Of a stretch of DNA of 39,140 bases, positions 7,992 through 16,289 are shown one piece after another (position 1 is the stretch's first letter; the number at the start of each line of letters is the position of its first letter). The notes under the pieces are model-generated. The model did not search any database. It had not been told where the DNA came from and saw only the letters and a program-made list of their open reading frames with translations. A program made the position numbers and the translations under genes. This stretch comes from SG8-41 sp036555615 (GTDB lineage: Bacteria; Pseudomonadota; Gammaproteobacteria; Burkholderiales; SG8-41): the NCBI GenBank assembly GCA_036555615.1, contig DATBKZ010000106.1, forward strand, positions 1-39,140, written 5' to 3'.

Positions 7992-8732
7992 TCAGGAGAA
8001 GTACGCGCCGCCGTTGATGAGGTAGCACTGCCCGGTGATGTAGCCCGCGTTCTCGCTCGCGAGATGCAGCATGAGCGCGGTCACCTCCTCGGGCCGGCCC
8101 GTCCTTCGTATCGGCTGCCACGGGCGCAGTTGCTTTTCACTTTCGTGCGCGTCGCGCTCGCCGCGGCCGATCGTTCCCGGGCCGATGCAGTTCGCCGTGA
8201 TGTTGTGCTCGGCGAACTCGCGCGCGAGTCCGCGCGTGAACCCGACGATACCGAGCTTGACCATCGCCTTGGCGGCGCCCCCGCCCAGATAGGGCGCGAC
8301 GCCGGAGAGGTTGATGATCCGGCCCCAGCGCCGCTCGATCATGAGCGGGATCACGCTGCGGCAGATGTTGAACGGCCCGGTGAGATTGACGTCGATGTTG
8401 CGCGTCCACTCCTCGAGGCTCCCTTCCAGGAATTTCGCCTCGTTGCGGAAGCCCGCAATGTTGACGGCAACGTCGACGCCGCCGAGCTTCTCGCGCGCGT
8501 GCCTGACGAAACCTGCAACCGCGGCGCCATCGGTTACGTCGCACTGCTCCGCGACGACACTCGCGCCCAGCGCCCGCGCTTCCTCGGCGACCGCGCCGAG
8601 CTCCTTCATCTTCCTGCTGGTGCAAAGCGCGAGGTTCGCGCCCTCGCGCGCGAACGCGAGCGCGGCGAAGCGTCCCATGTTGCGGCTTGCGCCGGTGATC
8701 AGGACCGTCTTGTTCTTGAGCCCCGTGTCCAT
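7992..8732 (-). CDS. SDR family oxidoreductase with Lys in place of the catalytic Tyr
   Basis: A 246-aa classical-length short-chain dehydrogenase. The cofactor motif TGASRNMG (residues 13-20) and NIAG (91-94) are present, and Ser143 is in place. The expected YxxxK reads K155-A-M-V-K159, so the catalytic Tyr is replaced by Lys, at the right 12-residue spacing from Ser143. The C-terminal GYITGQCYLINGG block is normal. It may therefore reduce poorly, use another base, or have a non-redox role. ATG 8732 has GGAGCTGAG upstream. It is the last gene of the minus-strand catabolic cluster, 64 bp after a second SDR. Confidence 0.88.
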   Translation of the reverse strand: MDTGLKNKTVLITGASRNMGRFAALAFAREGANLALCTSRKMKELGAVAEEARALGASVVAEQCDVTDGAAVAGFVRHAREKLGGVDVAVNIAGFRNEAKFLEGSLEEWTRNIDVNLTGPFNICRSVIPLMIERRWGRIINLSGVAPYLGGGAAKAMVKLGIVGFTRGLAREFAEHNITANCIGPGTIGRGERDAHESEKQLRPWQPIRRTGRPEEVTALMLHLASENAGYITGQCYLINGGAYFS

Positions 8733-8796
8733 CTCAGCTCCACATCCCGGATTTCCGCAGCATTCTATGTCATCGGACGCGGCGGCAGCGCCCGCA

Positions 8797-9546
8797 TCAC
8801 CATGAAGTGAGGCCCCCATCGAGGACCAGCGTCTGCCCGGTGATGTACGATGCCGCCGGGCTCACCAGATAGCGCACCGCGCCCGCGACCTCCTCCGCGG
8901 CTCCGAAGCGATGCAGCGGTATGCGGCCGAGCGCCGCGTCGCGGTAGCCAGGCTCAGCAAGCGAGCCTGCGCGCGACGGCGTGTCGACCCGCCCGGGCGC
9001 GACCGCGTTGACGCGGATGCCGTGCTCCGCCCACTCGATTGCGAGCATCCGCGTCATGTGGATGACCGCGGCCTTGGCGATCCCGTAGGCCGAACGGCCG
9101 GTGAGCGCCACCAGCCCGTGCGTGGAGGCGATGCTGACGATGCATCCCGGCCGCCCGGCCGCAACCAGGTGACCGCCCATCTGCTGGGACATGAAAAAGG
9201 CCCCCTTCAGATTGACATCGAGAACCAACTGCCACTCCGCCGGGGTCACGTCCAGCGCCGGCCTCTTCAGCGGAACGCCGGCATTGTTGACCAGCACGTC
9301 GAGGTGGCCGCAAGCGCTGATGACCTCGGCCATGGCGCGCTCGATGCTCTCCGGGGCGCGCACATCGAGCGCCACCGGCACCGCGCGCGCACCTGCGGCG
9401 CCGATCGCCGTAGTGACCTCATGTAGTTTCTCGGGGCGCGTCGAGGACACCGCGACATCGAACCCGTCGCGGGCGAGCGCAAGCGCAACCGCGGCGCCGA
9501 TGCCCTGCGAGGCGCCCGTCACGAATGCCGTCCGCCGTTCTACCAT
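8797..9546 (-). CDS. SDR family oxidoreductase (canonical active site)
   Basis: A 249-aa short-chain dehydrogenase/reductase with TGASQGIG at residues 10-17, NNAG at 87-90, Ser141, and the intact Y154-G-I-A-K158 pair. GYITGQ-type ending reads SYITGQTLVLDGG. Small uncharged residues after strand 2 (SSTRPEK, with Arg) favour NADP(H). Its start codon overlaps the end of the DapA-like gene by 7 bp, so the two are translated together; the pair suggests an aldol-type substrate whose keto or hydroxy product is interconverted. Substrate unknown. Confidence 0.92.
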   Translation of the reverse strand: MVERRTAFVTGASQGIGAAVALALARDGFDVAVSSTRPEKLHEVTTAIGAAGARAVPVALDVRAPESIERAMAEVISACGHLDVLVNNAGVPLKRPALDVTPAEWQLVLDVNLKGAFFMSQQMGGHLVAAGRPGCIVSIASTHGLVALTGRSAYGIAKAAVIHMTRMLAIEWAEHGIRVNAVAPGRVDTPSRAGSLAEPGYRDAALGRIPLHRFGAAEEVAGAVRYLVSPAASYITGQTLVLDGGLTSW

Positions 9547-10454
9547 CCGCGGGGCTCGGAGCGGAGCGCCGGCATGGCGGCAAGCGCCTCGGACAGCCTG
9601 CCGAATTCCTCCTCGCCAAGCGCGCGCAGCGGCGGCCGAACCTCGCCGCAGTCGCGGCCCATCACGCGCAGCGCCGCCTTGAGGCCGGCGGCTCCGGCTT
9701 TCTTCAGGATCTGCAGCAGCGCCGCGATCTCCTCCTGGACGCCGCGCGCCTCGAACAGCTTGTCCGTCCGGCACAGGTCGTAGAGGTTGCGCACCCGCCC
9801 GGGCGCGACGGCGGCAAGCGCTGAGAGCGCGCCTCTCGCGCCGATCGCCGCCGCCGAAACCATGTACTCCACCCCCGGCAGCAACCGGAACGCGGGGCGC
9901 GGGAGCCGCGCGCGATCCACCAGCTCGACCATGAACTGCCAGTCGAGGCTCGAGTCCACGACCCCTGCGAAATTCACGGTGCGGTCCATGAGCTTCAGCG
10001 CGAGCTCCGCGGTGATCCGGGTGCCCTGCATTTCCTCGGGCGCGTTGTGGATCAGGAAAGGGATCCTGACCGCCCCGCCGATCTCGGCGAAATGCTCCAG
10101 CACCATGGCCGGTGGCGGCGTCCAGTAATAGGGCGTCGTCGCGATGACCGCCGCTGCGCCCGCCGCCTCGGCGTGGCGCGCGTACGCGGCTGCGATCCCC
10201 GTTCCCGTGTCGCTGACGTGCGCGAGGACCGGGGCGCGGCCGCGGACCTGCTTCACCGCAAACTCGAGCAGCCCGCGCCGCTCGGCTTCGGTCAGGCTGA
10301 CCGATTCTCCCGCGTGCATCGGCAGCGCGAGCGCATCCGCGCCGTTTCGCAGGTGGAACTCGATCAGCTTGCTGTAAACGTTGAAGTCGACGCGGCCATC
10401 GCGCGCAAACGGCGTAACCGGCGTGTGCACCAGTCCTGGCTGAAAAGCATTCAT
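9540..10454 (-). CDS. DapA/dihydrodipicolinate synthase family protein lacking the Schiff-base Lys
   Basis: A 304-aa TIM-barrel protein of the DapA/NAL family, the same length as the next gene upstream. The GES loop (49-51) and TPYYW (107-111) are kept. The lysine that forms the Schiff base with pyruvate (K161 in E. coli DapA) aligns with V166 in AGVVDSS, and the catalytic Tyr (Y133) aligns with H136 in FLIHNAP. The paralogue next to it keeps Tyr136 and Lys166. A pyruvate-dependent aldolase reaction is therefore unlikely; it may be a pseudoenzyme, a partner of its paralogue, or use a metal. ATG 10454 is chosen because translation from an ATG at 10493 would run through a dispersed palindromic repeat; neither start has a good ribosome binding site. 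Confidence 0.88.
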   Translation of the reverse strand: MNAFQPGLVHTPVTPFARDGRVDFNVYSKLIEFHLRNGADALALPMHAGESVSLTEAERRGLLEFAVKQVRGRAPVLAHVSDTGTGIAAAYARHAEAAGAAAVIATTPYYWTPPPAMVLEHFAEIGGAVRIPFLIHNAPEEMQGTRITAELALKLMDRTVNFAGVVDSSLDWQFMVELVDRARLPRPAFRLLPGVEYMVSAAAIGARGALSALAAVAPGRVRNLYDLCRTDKLFEARGVQEEIAALLQILKKAGAAGLKAALRVMGRDCGEVRPPLRALGEEEFGRLSEALAAMPALRSEPRGW

Positions 10455-10460
10455 GGGTGA

Positions 10461-10525
10461 AAAGGTGTCAGGAACCTTTTCTACAGAAGCCATCAGCGCG
10501 TCTGAAAAAGGTTCCTGACACCTTT
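10461..10525. repeat. Inverted pair of a 20-bp dispersed-type palindrome
   Basis: Two inverted copies of AAAGGTGTCAGGAACCTTTT lie at 10461-10480 and 10506-10525, separated by 25 bp. Each arm is itself nearly palindromic (AAAGGT...ACCTTT). The element fills the gap between two DapA-like genes. Similar GTGTCAGGAACC palindromes occur as REP-like intergenic repeats in other proteobacteria (recollection, not checked). Confidence 0.85.
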
Positions 10526-11438
10526 ACCAGCCGTGCGGCTCGCTAGCCAGGATGCCAAGCTCCTCGAGTTGCGAGCGAATGTAGGCCTGGCGTTCAGCGC
10601 TGGCGGTGGGGAGCGGCGCGCGGGTGGGGCCGACCGGACGTCCCATAATCACCATGCCGCCCTTCAACGAGGACGGGTACTGGTCGCGGAACAGCAGCCA
10701 GAGCCGGGAAAGCTTGTATTGCAGCTCGCGCGCGCGCGGCCAATCTCCGGCAACGCACGCCTCGAACAGGCTGTTGCACAGATTGGGACAGATCGATCCC
10801 GCGGCCGAGTACGAGCCGACGCCGCCGAGCGGGACCGAGGGCAGCAGGTATTCCACGCCCGTCAGCATCGCGAACTCCGGCCGGAGCTTCAACGCCATGC
10901 GCGAGAGCTCGATGAATTTCTCGCTGTTGAAGCTCGCCTCTTTCACGCCGACGAAGTTGGGCAGACGCTCGATCAGGCGCGACATCAGCTCGCCGGTGAT
11001 CTCCACGCCGGCGAGGTAGCTCGGGGAGTTGTACGAGATCACCGGCAGGTCGATCGCGGTGCAGAGCCGGACGAAATAGTCGTGGATCCCCTCGAGCGAC
11101 GGATTCCAGAAATACGGGGTGATGGCGAGGATGCCATCCGCCCCGATTTCCTGCGCGTGGCGCGCAAGCTCCATCGTGTCCTCAACGGCGAGCGCGCTCA
11201 CGTGTATCGTCACCGGCACCCGCCCCGCGACCACCTTCACCGCTGCCTCGGCGAAGCGCTTGCGCTCGGGAATCGTCAGGTTGAGCGACTCGCCCTTGTG
11301 GTGCGGCCACGAGATGGCCGGCGAGCCGCTCCGGACATGGAAGTCCAGCAGCCGCTCGAAGGTCGGCAGGTCGGGGCTGAAATCGTCCTTGAGCGGCGTG
11401 ACCGGGCTTTGCATCACGCCCCGTAGCTTGATCCCCAT
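10524..11438 (-). CDS. DapA/dihydrodipicolinate synthase family aldolase
   Basis: A 304-aa class I aldolase-fold protein. The Schiff-base lysine is K166 in VGVKEAS and the catalytic tyrosine is Y136 in ISYNSPS, so pyruvate-type chemistry is possible. The Thr pair of true DapA is replaced by His-Lys before GES (47-51), and Tyr107 of DapA is Phe here, so it is not expected to make dihydrodipicolinate; catabolic keto-acid aldolase or lyase is more likely. It is followed after 69 bp by a paralogue that has lost Lys and Tyr. ATG 11438 begins MGIKLRG; the upstream frame encodes low-complexity Arg-rich sequence and is rejected. Confidence 0.91.
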   Translation of the reverse strand: MGIKLRGVMQSPVTPLKDDFSPDLPTFERLLDFHVRSGSPAISWPHHKGESLNLTIPERKRFAEAAVKVVAGRVPVTIHVSALAVEDTMELARHAQEIGADGILAITPYFWNPSLEGIHDYFVRLCTAIDLPVISYNSPSYLAGVEITGELMSRLIERLPNFVGVKEASFNSEKFIELSRMALKLRPEFAMLTGVEYLLPSVPLGGVGSYSAAGSICPNLCNSLFEACVAGDWPRARELQYKLSRLWLLFRDQYPSSLKGGMVIMGRPVGPTRAPLPTASAERQAYIRSQLEELGILASEPHGW

Positions 11439-11486
11439 ACTCAGGATTCTACATAAAGCAAGGCTTACGTCGCCCCTTGGGTCTTC

Positions 11487-11510
11487 CTTCTGCCTTCTGC
11501 CTTCGGCTTC
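11487..11510. repeat. Heptamer tandem repeat, CTTCTGC, three units
   Basis: Units CTTCTGC, CTTCTGC, CTTCGGC and a partial TTC run into the stop codon of the MFS transporter (TCA at 11509-11511 on the plus strand). It lies in the 70-bp gap before the DapA-like gene. Confidence 0.8.
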
Positions 11511-12741
11511 AGCGGCGCAGAGCGGCGCGCTCGGCGTACGCGAGCCACGCCACCGCCGCCGCCTGCAGCACCCAGCACAGCCCGAACGCCGCCCGATAGC
11601 CCTCGACCGCATAGCGCCCGTCGGTCACGGGCCACAGGCCGATGATCGCGCCGATGCCGTACTGAATGCCGAACGCGAGCATGAAGGTGAACATGTTGAG
11701 CGCGGTCATGACGCGTCCGGTCATCTCCCGCGGAAAGCGCGCCGTGAGCAGGGGATAAGCCAGCGTGCCGGACGGCGACAGCGCCATGTAGACGATCCAG
11801 AGCACAACGCTCGCGGCACCGTAGCCGAGTGCGATCGGGATGAGCGCCACCGTGCATGCCACGCATCCGGCGAGATAGGTCACAAGTGGAGGCACGCCGC
11901 GCCGCGCGAGGCCGTCGGAGAGCGTCCCGCACATCACTGCGCCCACGCCGAACGCGCCGGCCGCGAACAGCAGCTGCTGCGCGAGCTCCGCGCGGTCGAG
12001 CCCGGCGACATCGCGCATCCACGGCCCCGTCCACAATCCGAGGAGCGCGAGGGCGACGGACTGGGCGAACACGGCCGTGAGCCCGATCGACCAGAAGCCG
12101 CGGTTGCGGAGGATGCCCGCCACGACCGCGAACTGCTGGCGCACCGTACCGCCGCGCGCGGCCGCCGCCTTCTCCGGCACCACGAAAAAGATCGCCAGGC
12201 TCGCACACACGGCAAACCCGGACAGCGCCAGGAACAGCGTCCGCCAGTCGATCACCCGCAGCGCCAGCTCGACCGGCTTGGTCGCGGAGAGCGCTCCAGC
12301 CGCACCGATGAGGAGCATCCAGCCCATGAGCGTTGCCATGCGCTCGAGCGGAAACCAAAGCGCGAACGCCACGAGGGTCGACATGAAGCAGACGGCGACC
12401 CCCAGGCCGATCAGCGCGCGGCCCGCGAGCAGCGCCGGCAAGCCCGCTGCGTGTGCAAACACTACTCCCCCCAGCGCGGCGATGAGCAGCATCGTCGCGT
12501 TGACGCGGCGGGGACCGTAGCGGTCCATCAGCATGCCCAGCGGGAGTTGCGCGCCGGCGAAGGTCAGGAAATAGACGCTGGTGAGGAGCCCGAGGGTGCC
12601 GGGAGACAGGTCGAACGTCTGCGTCAGCTCGGGAAACACCACCGAGTTGACGTTGCGGAAGAGAAACGAGACGTAATAACCCGCCGCGAACGGCAGGAAC
12701 ACGGCCGCGAGCAGGCGCGCTCCGATGGGTGCAGCGGACAT
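11509..12741 (-). CDS. MFS transporter
   Basis: A 410-aa integral inner-membrane protein with about twelve hydrophobic segments and a central polar loop near residues 195-210. The loop between helices 2 and 3 carries the MFS signature form GMLMDRYGPRR, and its repeat in the second half reads GTLSDGLARRG. It probably imports the acid or sugar acid handled by the surrounding dehydrogenase, aldolase and SDR genes (inference). Its ATG shares a base with the stop of the hydroxyacid dehydrogenase gene (TGATG), so translation is coupled. The stop codon lies at the edge of a heptamer repeat. Confidence 0.92.
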   Translation of the reverse strand: MSAAPIGARLLAAVFLPFAAGYYVSFLFRNVNSVVFPELTQTFDLSPGTLGLLTSVYFLTFAGAQLPLGMLMDRYGPRRVNATMLLIAALGGVVFAHAAGLPALLAGRALIGLGVAVCFMSTLVAFALWFPLERMATLMGWMLLIGAAGALSATKPVELALRVIDWRTLFLALSGFAVCASLAIFFVVPEKAAAARGGTVRQQFAVVAGILRNRGFWSIGLTAVFAQSVALALLGLWTGPWMRDVAGLDRAELAQQLLFAAGAFGVGAVMCGTLSDGLARRGVPPLVTYLAGCVACTVALIPIALGYGAASVVLWIVYMALSPSGTLAYPLLTARFPREMTGRVMTALNMFTFMLAFGIQYGIGAIIGLWPVTDGRYAVEGYRAAFGLCWVLQAAAVAWLAYAERAALRR

Positions 12742-13679
12742 CAGGTAAGCGGTGTGAGCACGGGCTTGCCGGCAAAATGCGCGCGCAGATTCGCGAGCAG
12801 CTTCGCGCCGCGCCCCTCACGGATTTCCAGCGTGGTCGACCCGATGTGCGGCGCGAGCACGACGTTCTCCATCGTCATCAGTTCCGCGGGCACCCTCGGC
12901 TCATCCCAGAACACGTCGAGCGCAGCGCCCGCGATCTGCCTGTCCCGCAGCGCGGCGATCATTGCCTGCTCGTCGACGATCGGGCCGCGCGCGATGTTGA
13001 CGAGGTAGCCCTCCGGGCCGAGCGCAGCCAGGATACGCGCGTTGACCAGATTGCGGGTTTCCGGCGTCGAGGCACACGCCACGACCAGGCAGTCGGACGC
13101 GCGCGCGAGCTCTGCAAGATCCGGATAGTAGGAACAGGAGACGCCCTCCTTCGGGCGCGGGCCGTAATAGCCCACCGACATGCGGAATGCCTCAGCCCGC
13201 TTCGCGATCCCGCGCCCGATGGCGCCCAGGCCGATGATGCCGCAGGTCTTGCCGCCCAGCCCCGTGCCCGGCGTGAGGAGCCCCGACAGCCACTTCCCTG
13301 CCCGGACGAAGCGGTCGGCCTCCACGATCCGCCGCATGAGCGCGACCATCAGCCCCAAGGCGAGGTCGGCGACGTCCTCGGTGATCGAGTCCGGCGTGTT
13401 GGTGACAATCACGCCGCGCCGCCTCGCAAGGCCGAGGTCCACCGCCCCATGGGGCGTGCCGAAGCAGCCGACGATCTCCAGCCGCGGCAGCGCGTCGAAC
13501 AGGCTCGCCGCCATTCCCGAGGAGCCGGTCGTCACCACCGCGCGCGCTTTCCCGGACATTTTTTTCACGAGCGAGTCCGGATCGCGCGCCTCCCACAGCT
13601 TGTGAACGGCGAACTCGCGCTCGAGCGCGGCAAGCGTCGGCGCATAGATCGGCACCAGCACGAGTATTTCCGGCTTCAT
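12741..13679 (-). CDS. D-2-hydroxyacid dehydrogenase family protein
   Basis: A 312-aa NAD(P)-dependent dehydrogenase. The Rossmann motif is GLGAIGRGIA with RPK after strand 2 (YYGPRPK), which favours NADP(H). The catalytic Arg is in NIARGPIVDE, Glu in FWDEPRVP and His in APHIGS. It interconverts a D-2-hydroxyacid and its 2-keto acid, for example glyoxylate or hydroxypyruvate. It follows a cupin gene after 14 bp and overlaps the MFS start by one base, so it belongs to the minus-strand catabolic cluster. ATG 13679 gives MKPEILVLVPI; the longer frame overlaps the cupin gene. Confidence 0.93.
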   Translation of the reverse strand: MKPEILVLVPIYAPTLAALEREFAVHKLWEARDPDSLVKKMSGKARAVVTTGSSGMAASLFDALPRLEIVGCFGTPHGAVDLGLARRRGVIVTNTPDSITEDVADLALGLMVALMRRIVEADRFVRAGKWLSGLLTPGTGLGGKTCGIIGLGAIGRGIAKRAEAFRMSVGYYGPRPKEGVSCSYYPDLAELARASDCLVVACASTPETRNLVNARILAALGPEGYLVNIARGPIVDEQAMIAALRDRQIAGAALDVFWDEPRVPAELMTMENVVLAPHIGSTTLEIREGRGAKLLANLRAHFAGKPVLTPLT

Positions 13680-13693
13680 GCCGTGGCCGGAGA

Positions 13694-14158
13694 CTAGTAG
13701 TGCGACTTGAAGCTGATCGCCTCGCGGTAGGCGAGATCCTTCAGGTCGATGAAGGAACGCTTGGACTTCTTGTCCACCGAGAACTGGATCTTGCGGTGGG
13801 TCTCGTTGGTCGCCCGGATGTCGAGGAGCTCGAGCGACTCCTTGACCTCCCATTCGTGCGCGCCCGCGATCCCGGCCGGCGCGTAGATGATCGAGCCGGC
13901 GCTGACCGGGTATTCCCTGCCGTTGATGTCGCGCACGGTGGCGTGGCCGGAAATCACGTAGTAGCAGGCCTCGATCGGGTGCCAGTGGAGCTGCTCGGTC
14001 GTGCCCTGTCTGTACGTGGCGCGCCCGAGGCGCACCCGGTCGGTTTCCTGCACCTCCGGCCAGCCGACCAGCCGCTGGTAGGTCTGGCCGTCGGTCACGC
14101 CGCGCCGCCCCTTGCAGTCGGCCACGTTGATCACCTTGAGGGTTGACTTGACCTTCAT
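13694..14158 (-). CDS. Cupin domain-containing protein
   Basis: A 154-aa single-domain cupin. The metal-binding motif 1 is HWHPIEACYYVISG (two His and a Glu) and motif 2 has PAGIAGAHEW, giving the second-strand His. Proteins like this are small dioxygenases, isomerases or binding proteins acting on sugar acids or keto acids. GGGAGGATC lies seven bases before ATG 14158. It is the first gene of the cluster that runs to 7992, and faces an aldo/keto reductase across a 92-bp divergent gap. Lys-rich C-terminal half (KKSKRS). Function cannot be specified further. Confidence 0.9.
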   Translation of the reverse strand: MKVKSTLKVINVADCKGRRGVTDGQTYQRLVGWPEVQETDRVRLGRATYRQGTTEQLHWHPIEACYYVISGHATVRDINGREYPVSAGSIIYAPAGIAGAHEWEVKESLELLDIRATNETHRKIQFSVDKKSKRSFIDLKDLAYREAISFKSHY

Positions 14159-14250
14159 GCTTCGATCCTCCCGCGCGCGCGCGCCCTGCACAAGAACGAT
14201 GCCGATGATATATCCTGATCGCCCAATTTATCACCGATCACCCCCAGCGC

Positions 14251-15111
14251 ATGGTGGAACCAGCGACCCCGCCCGCCGCGGCGGCAGGCACGCTCAAGCT
14301 CGGCGATCTGACCGTCAATCGCCTGGGTTTCGGCGCGATGCGGGTAACGGGCCCCGACATCTGGGGCGAGCCCAAGGATCGCGCGGGCATGCGCCGGCTG
14401 CTCGTGCGCGCGTTCGAGCTCGGCCACAATTTCTTCGACACCGCGGACAGCTACGGCCCGGACGTCTCCGAAATCCTCATCGCCGAGGCCCTCCACCCCT
14501 ATCCGAAGGGACTGGTCATCGGCACCAAGGGTGGACTCGTGCGCCCGAGCCGCTACCGTTGGGATGAGGACGGGCGGCCGCAGCATCTGCGCCGCGCGGT
14601 GGAAGAAAGCCTGAAGAAGCTGCGGCTCGAGCGCATCGACCTCTACCAGTTCCACGCGCCCGATCCGAGGGTCCCCTATGCCGAGTCGCTGGGGGCTCTT
14701 GCGGAGCTCCAGCGCGCCGGCAAGGTCCGGCACCTCGGTGTTTCCAACGTGACCGTCAAGCAGCTCGAAGAGGCCCGCCGCATCGCGCCCATCGTCTCCG
14801 TGCAGAATGAGTACCACATCGGCAACCGCGAATCCGATGGCGTGCTCGCGGCCTGCGAGCGGGCCGGCATTGCCTTCATCCCGTGGTACCCCCTCGGCGC
14901 GGGCCGCGCGCTGCGCTCGGCAATCGTGAAGCGCATTGCCACCGCCCGCGGCGCGACCCCGGCGCAGGTGGCGCTCGCGTGGCTGCTCGCGCGCTCGCCC
15001 GTGATGCTTCCCATCCCCGGCACCGCGTCGATCGTCCATCTCGGGGAGAACGCCGCCGCGGCAGCGCTCGCGCTCTCCGCCGCGGACCGGTCCGCCCTGG
15101 ACCGGGCCTGA
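14251..15111 (+). CDS. Aldo/keto reductase
   Basis: A 286-aa NADPH-dependent aldo/keto reductase with the full catalytic tetrad: Asp and Tyr in FFDTADSYG, Lys in IGTKGG and His in YQFHAPD. The TIM-barrel blocks RHLGVSNV and QNEYHIG, and the C-terminal cofactor segment IPGTAS, are intact. It reduces carbonyls to alcohols. The gene stands alone, diverging from the cupin-led cluster. No ribosome binding site is visible before ATG 14251; two ATCACC-type heptamers (14230-14243) occupy that place. Length is at the short end of the family (usual 270-330 aa). Confidence 0.92.
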   Translation: MVEPATPPAAAAGTLKLGDLTVNRLGFGAMRVTGPDIWGEPKDRAGMRRLLVRAFELGHNFFDTADSYGPDVSEILIAEALHPYPKGLVIGTKGGLVRPSRYRWDEDGRPQHLRRAVEESLKKLRLERIDLYQFHAPDPRVPYAESLGALAELQRAGKVRHLGVSNVTVKQLEEARRIAPIVSVQNEYHIGNRESDGVLAACERAGIAFIPWYPLGAGRALRSAIVKRIATARGATPAQVALAWLLARSPVMLPIPGTASIVHLGENAAAAALALSAADRSALDRA

Positions 15112-15245
15112 AGCGAAGTCCGGAGATCCGGGGGTGCGCGACTCGGCAAAGCATGACATCATGTGCCTGGCGGCCAGCGGCCGCGGCAGTCATCCCCGTC
15201 AGTTTTCACTCATCGCTTGCCGATTGACCGGAGAAAGCGCGTTGC

Positions 15246-16196
15246 ATGCCTGACAAGAAGATCATCGCAGTGGTGGGCGCCACCGGCGCCCAGGGCGGCG
15301 GGCTGGTCCGCGCCATACTCGAAGACAGCAGCGGCGCGTTCGCCGTGCGCGCGCTGACGCGCAACGCCGGCACCGAGAAGGCGCGGGAGCTCGCCCAGCT
15401 CGGCGTCGAGGTGGTCGAGGCGGACCTCGACAGCCCGCCGACGGTGAGGGCGGCGTTCGACGGCGCCTACGGGGCATTCTGCGTCACGTTCTTCTTCGAG
15501 CACTTCGTGCCGGAAAGAGAGCTGGTGCAGGCCGCCGCGATGGCACAGGCTGCGAAACAGGCCGGACTGAAGCACGTCATCTGGTCCACCTTCGAGGACA
15601 CGCGCAAGTTCGTGCCGGTCACCGACAGCCGCATTCCGACGCTCATGGAAAAGTACAAGGTGCCCCAATTCGACGCGAAGGCCGAGGCCAACCGGGCGTT
15701 CGCGCAGTTCGGGGTGCCGGTGACCTACATGCTGACCTCGTTCCACTGGGAAAACCTGATCTACGCCGGCATGGGTCCGAGCAAGGGCAAGGACGGGAAG
15801 CTCGAGCTGACGCTCCCCATGGGCGACAAGCGGCTGGCGGGAGTCGCCACCGAGGACATCGGCCGGTCCGCGTTCTGTATTTTCAAGGCGGGCTTCGACC
15901 TGCTCGGAAAGACCGTCGGCGTCGCAGGCGACCACACGACCGGCGCGCAGATGGCCGGGGCGCTCTCGAAGGAGCTGGGCGAGCCCGTGTCCTACAACCC
16001 GATGTCGCCCCGGCAATACCGCCTGCTCGGAACGCCCGGCGCCGAGGAGCTCGCCAACATGTTCCAGTTCATGCAGGAGTTCGAGCCGGATTTCTGCGCC
16101 GCGCGCAACCTCCTCTCGGCACGCGCGCTCAACCCTTCGCTGCAGACCTTCGGGGGATGGCTCGCAAGAAACAAGGATCGCATCTCGCGCTCTTAG
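15246..16196 (+). CDS. NmrA family NAD(P)-binding protein
   Basis: A 316-aa Rossmann-fold protein with VVGATGAQGGGLVR at the N-terminus, the NmrA/HSCARG cofactor motif. ALTRN after strand 2 points to NADP. The block LKHVIWSTFED replaces an SDR active site, and there is no YxxxK. Family members are redox sensors or regulators, or isoflavone-reductase-like enzymes. GGAGAAAG lies before ATG 15246. It stands alone between the aldo/keto reductase and the haem lipoprotein. The 134-bp gap before it shows nothing else clear. Confidence 0.9.
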   Translation: MPDKKIIAVVGATGAQGGGLVRAILEDSSGAFAVRALTRNAGTEKARELAQLGVEVVEADLDSPPTVRAAFDGAYGAFCVTFFFEHFVPERELVQAAAMAQAAKQAGLKHVIWSTFEDTRKFVPVTDSRIPTLMEKYKVPQFDAKAEANRAFAQFGVPVTYMLTSFHWENLIYAGMGPSKGKDGKLELTLPMGDKRLAGVATEDIGRSAFCIFKAGFDLLGKTVGVAGDHTTGAQMAGALSKELGEPVSYNPMSPRQYRLLGTPGAEELANMFQFMQEFEPDFCAARNLLSARALNPSLQTFGGWLARNKDRISRS

Positions 16197-16289
16197 CTTG
16201 CCGCGGCGGGCGGAAACGGGGGGAAAGGCAGCGCTACCAGACAGGACTGTTCATGTAAACTCGTCAGGACACACCGAAGGGTCGGAAAC

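Noticed and set aside
11119..13008. Long plus-strand frame over the MFS and DapA-like genes
   Set aside because: Composition is like other shadows and both minus-strand genes are clearly real.
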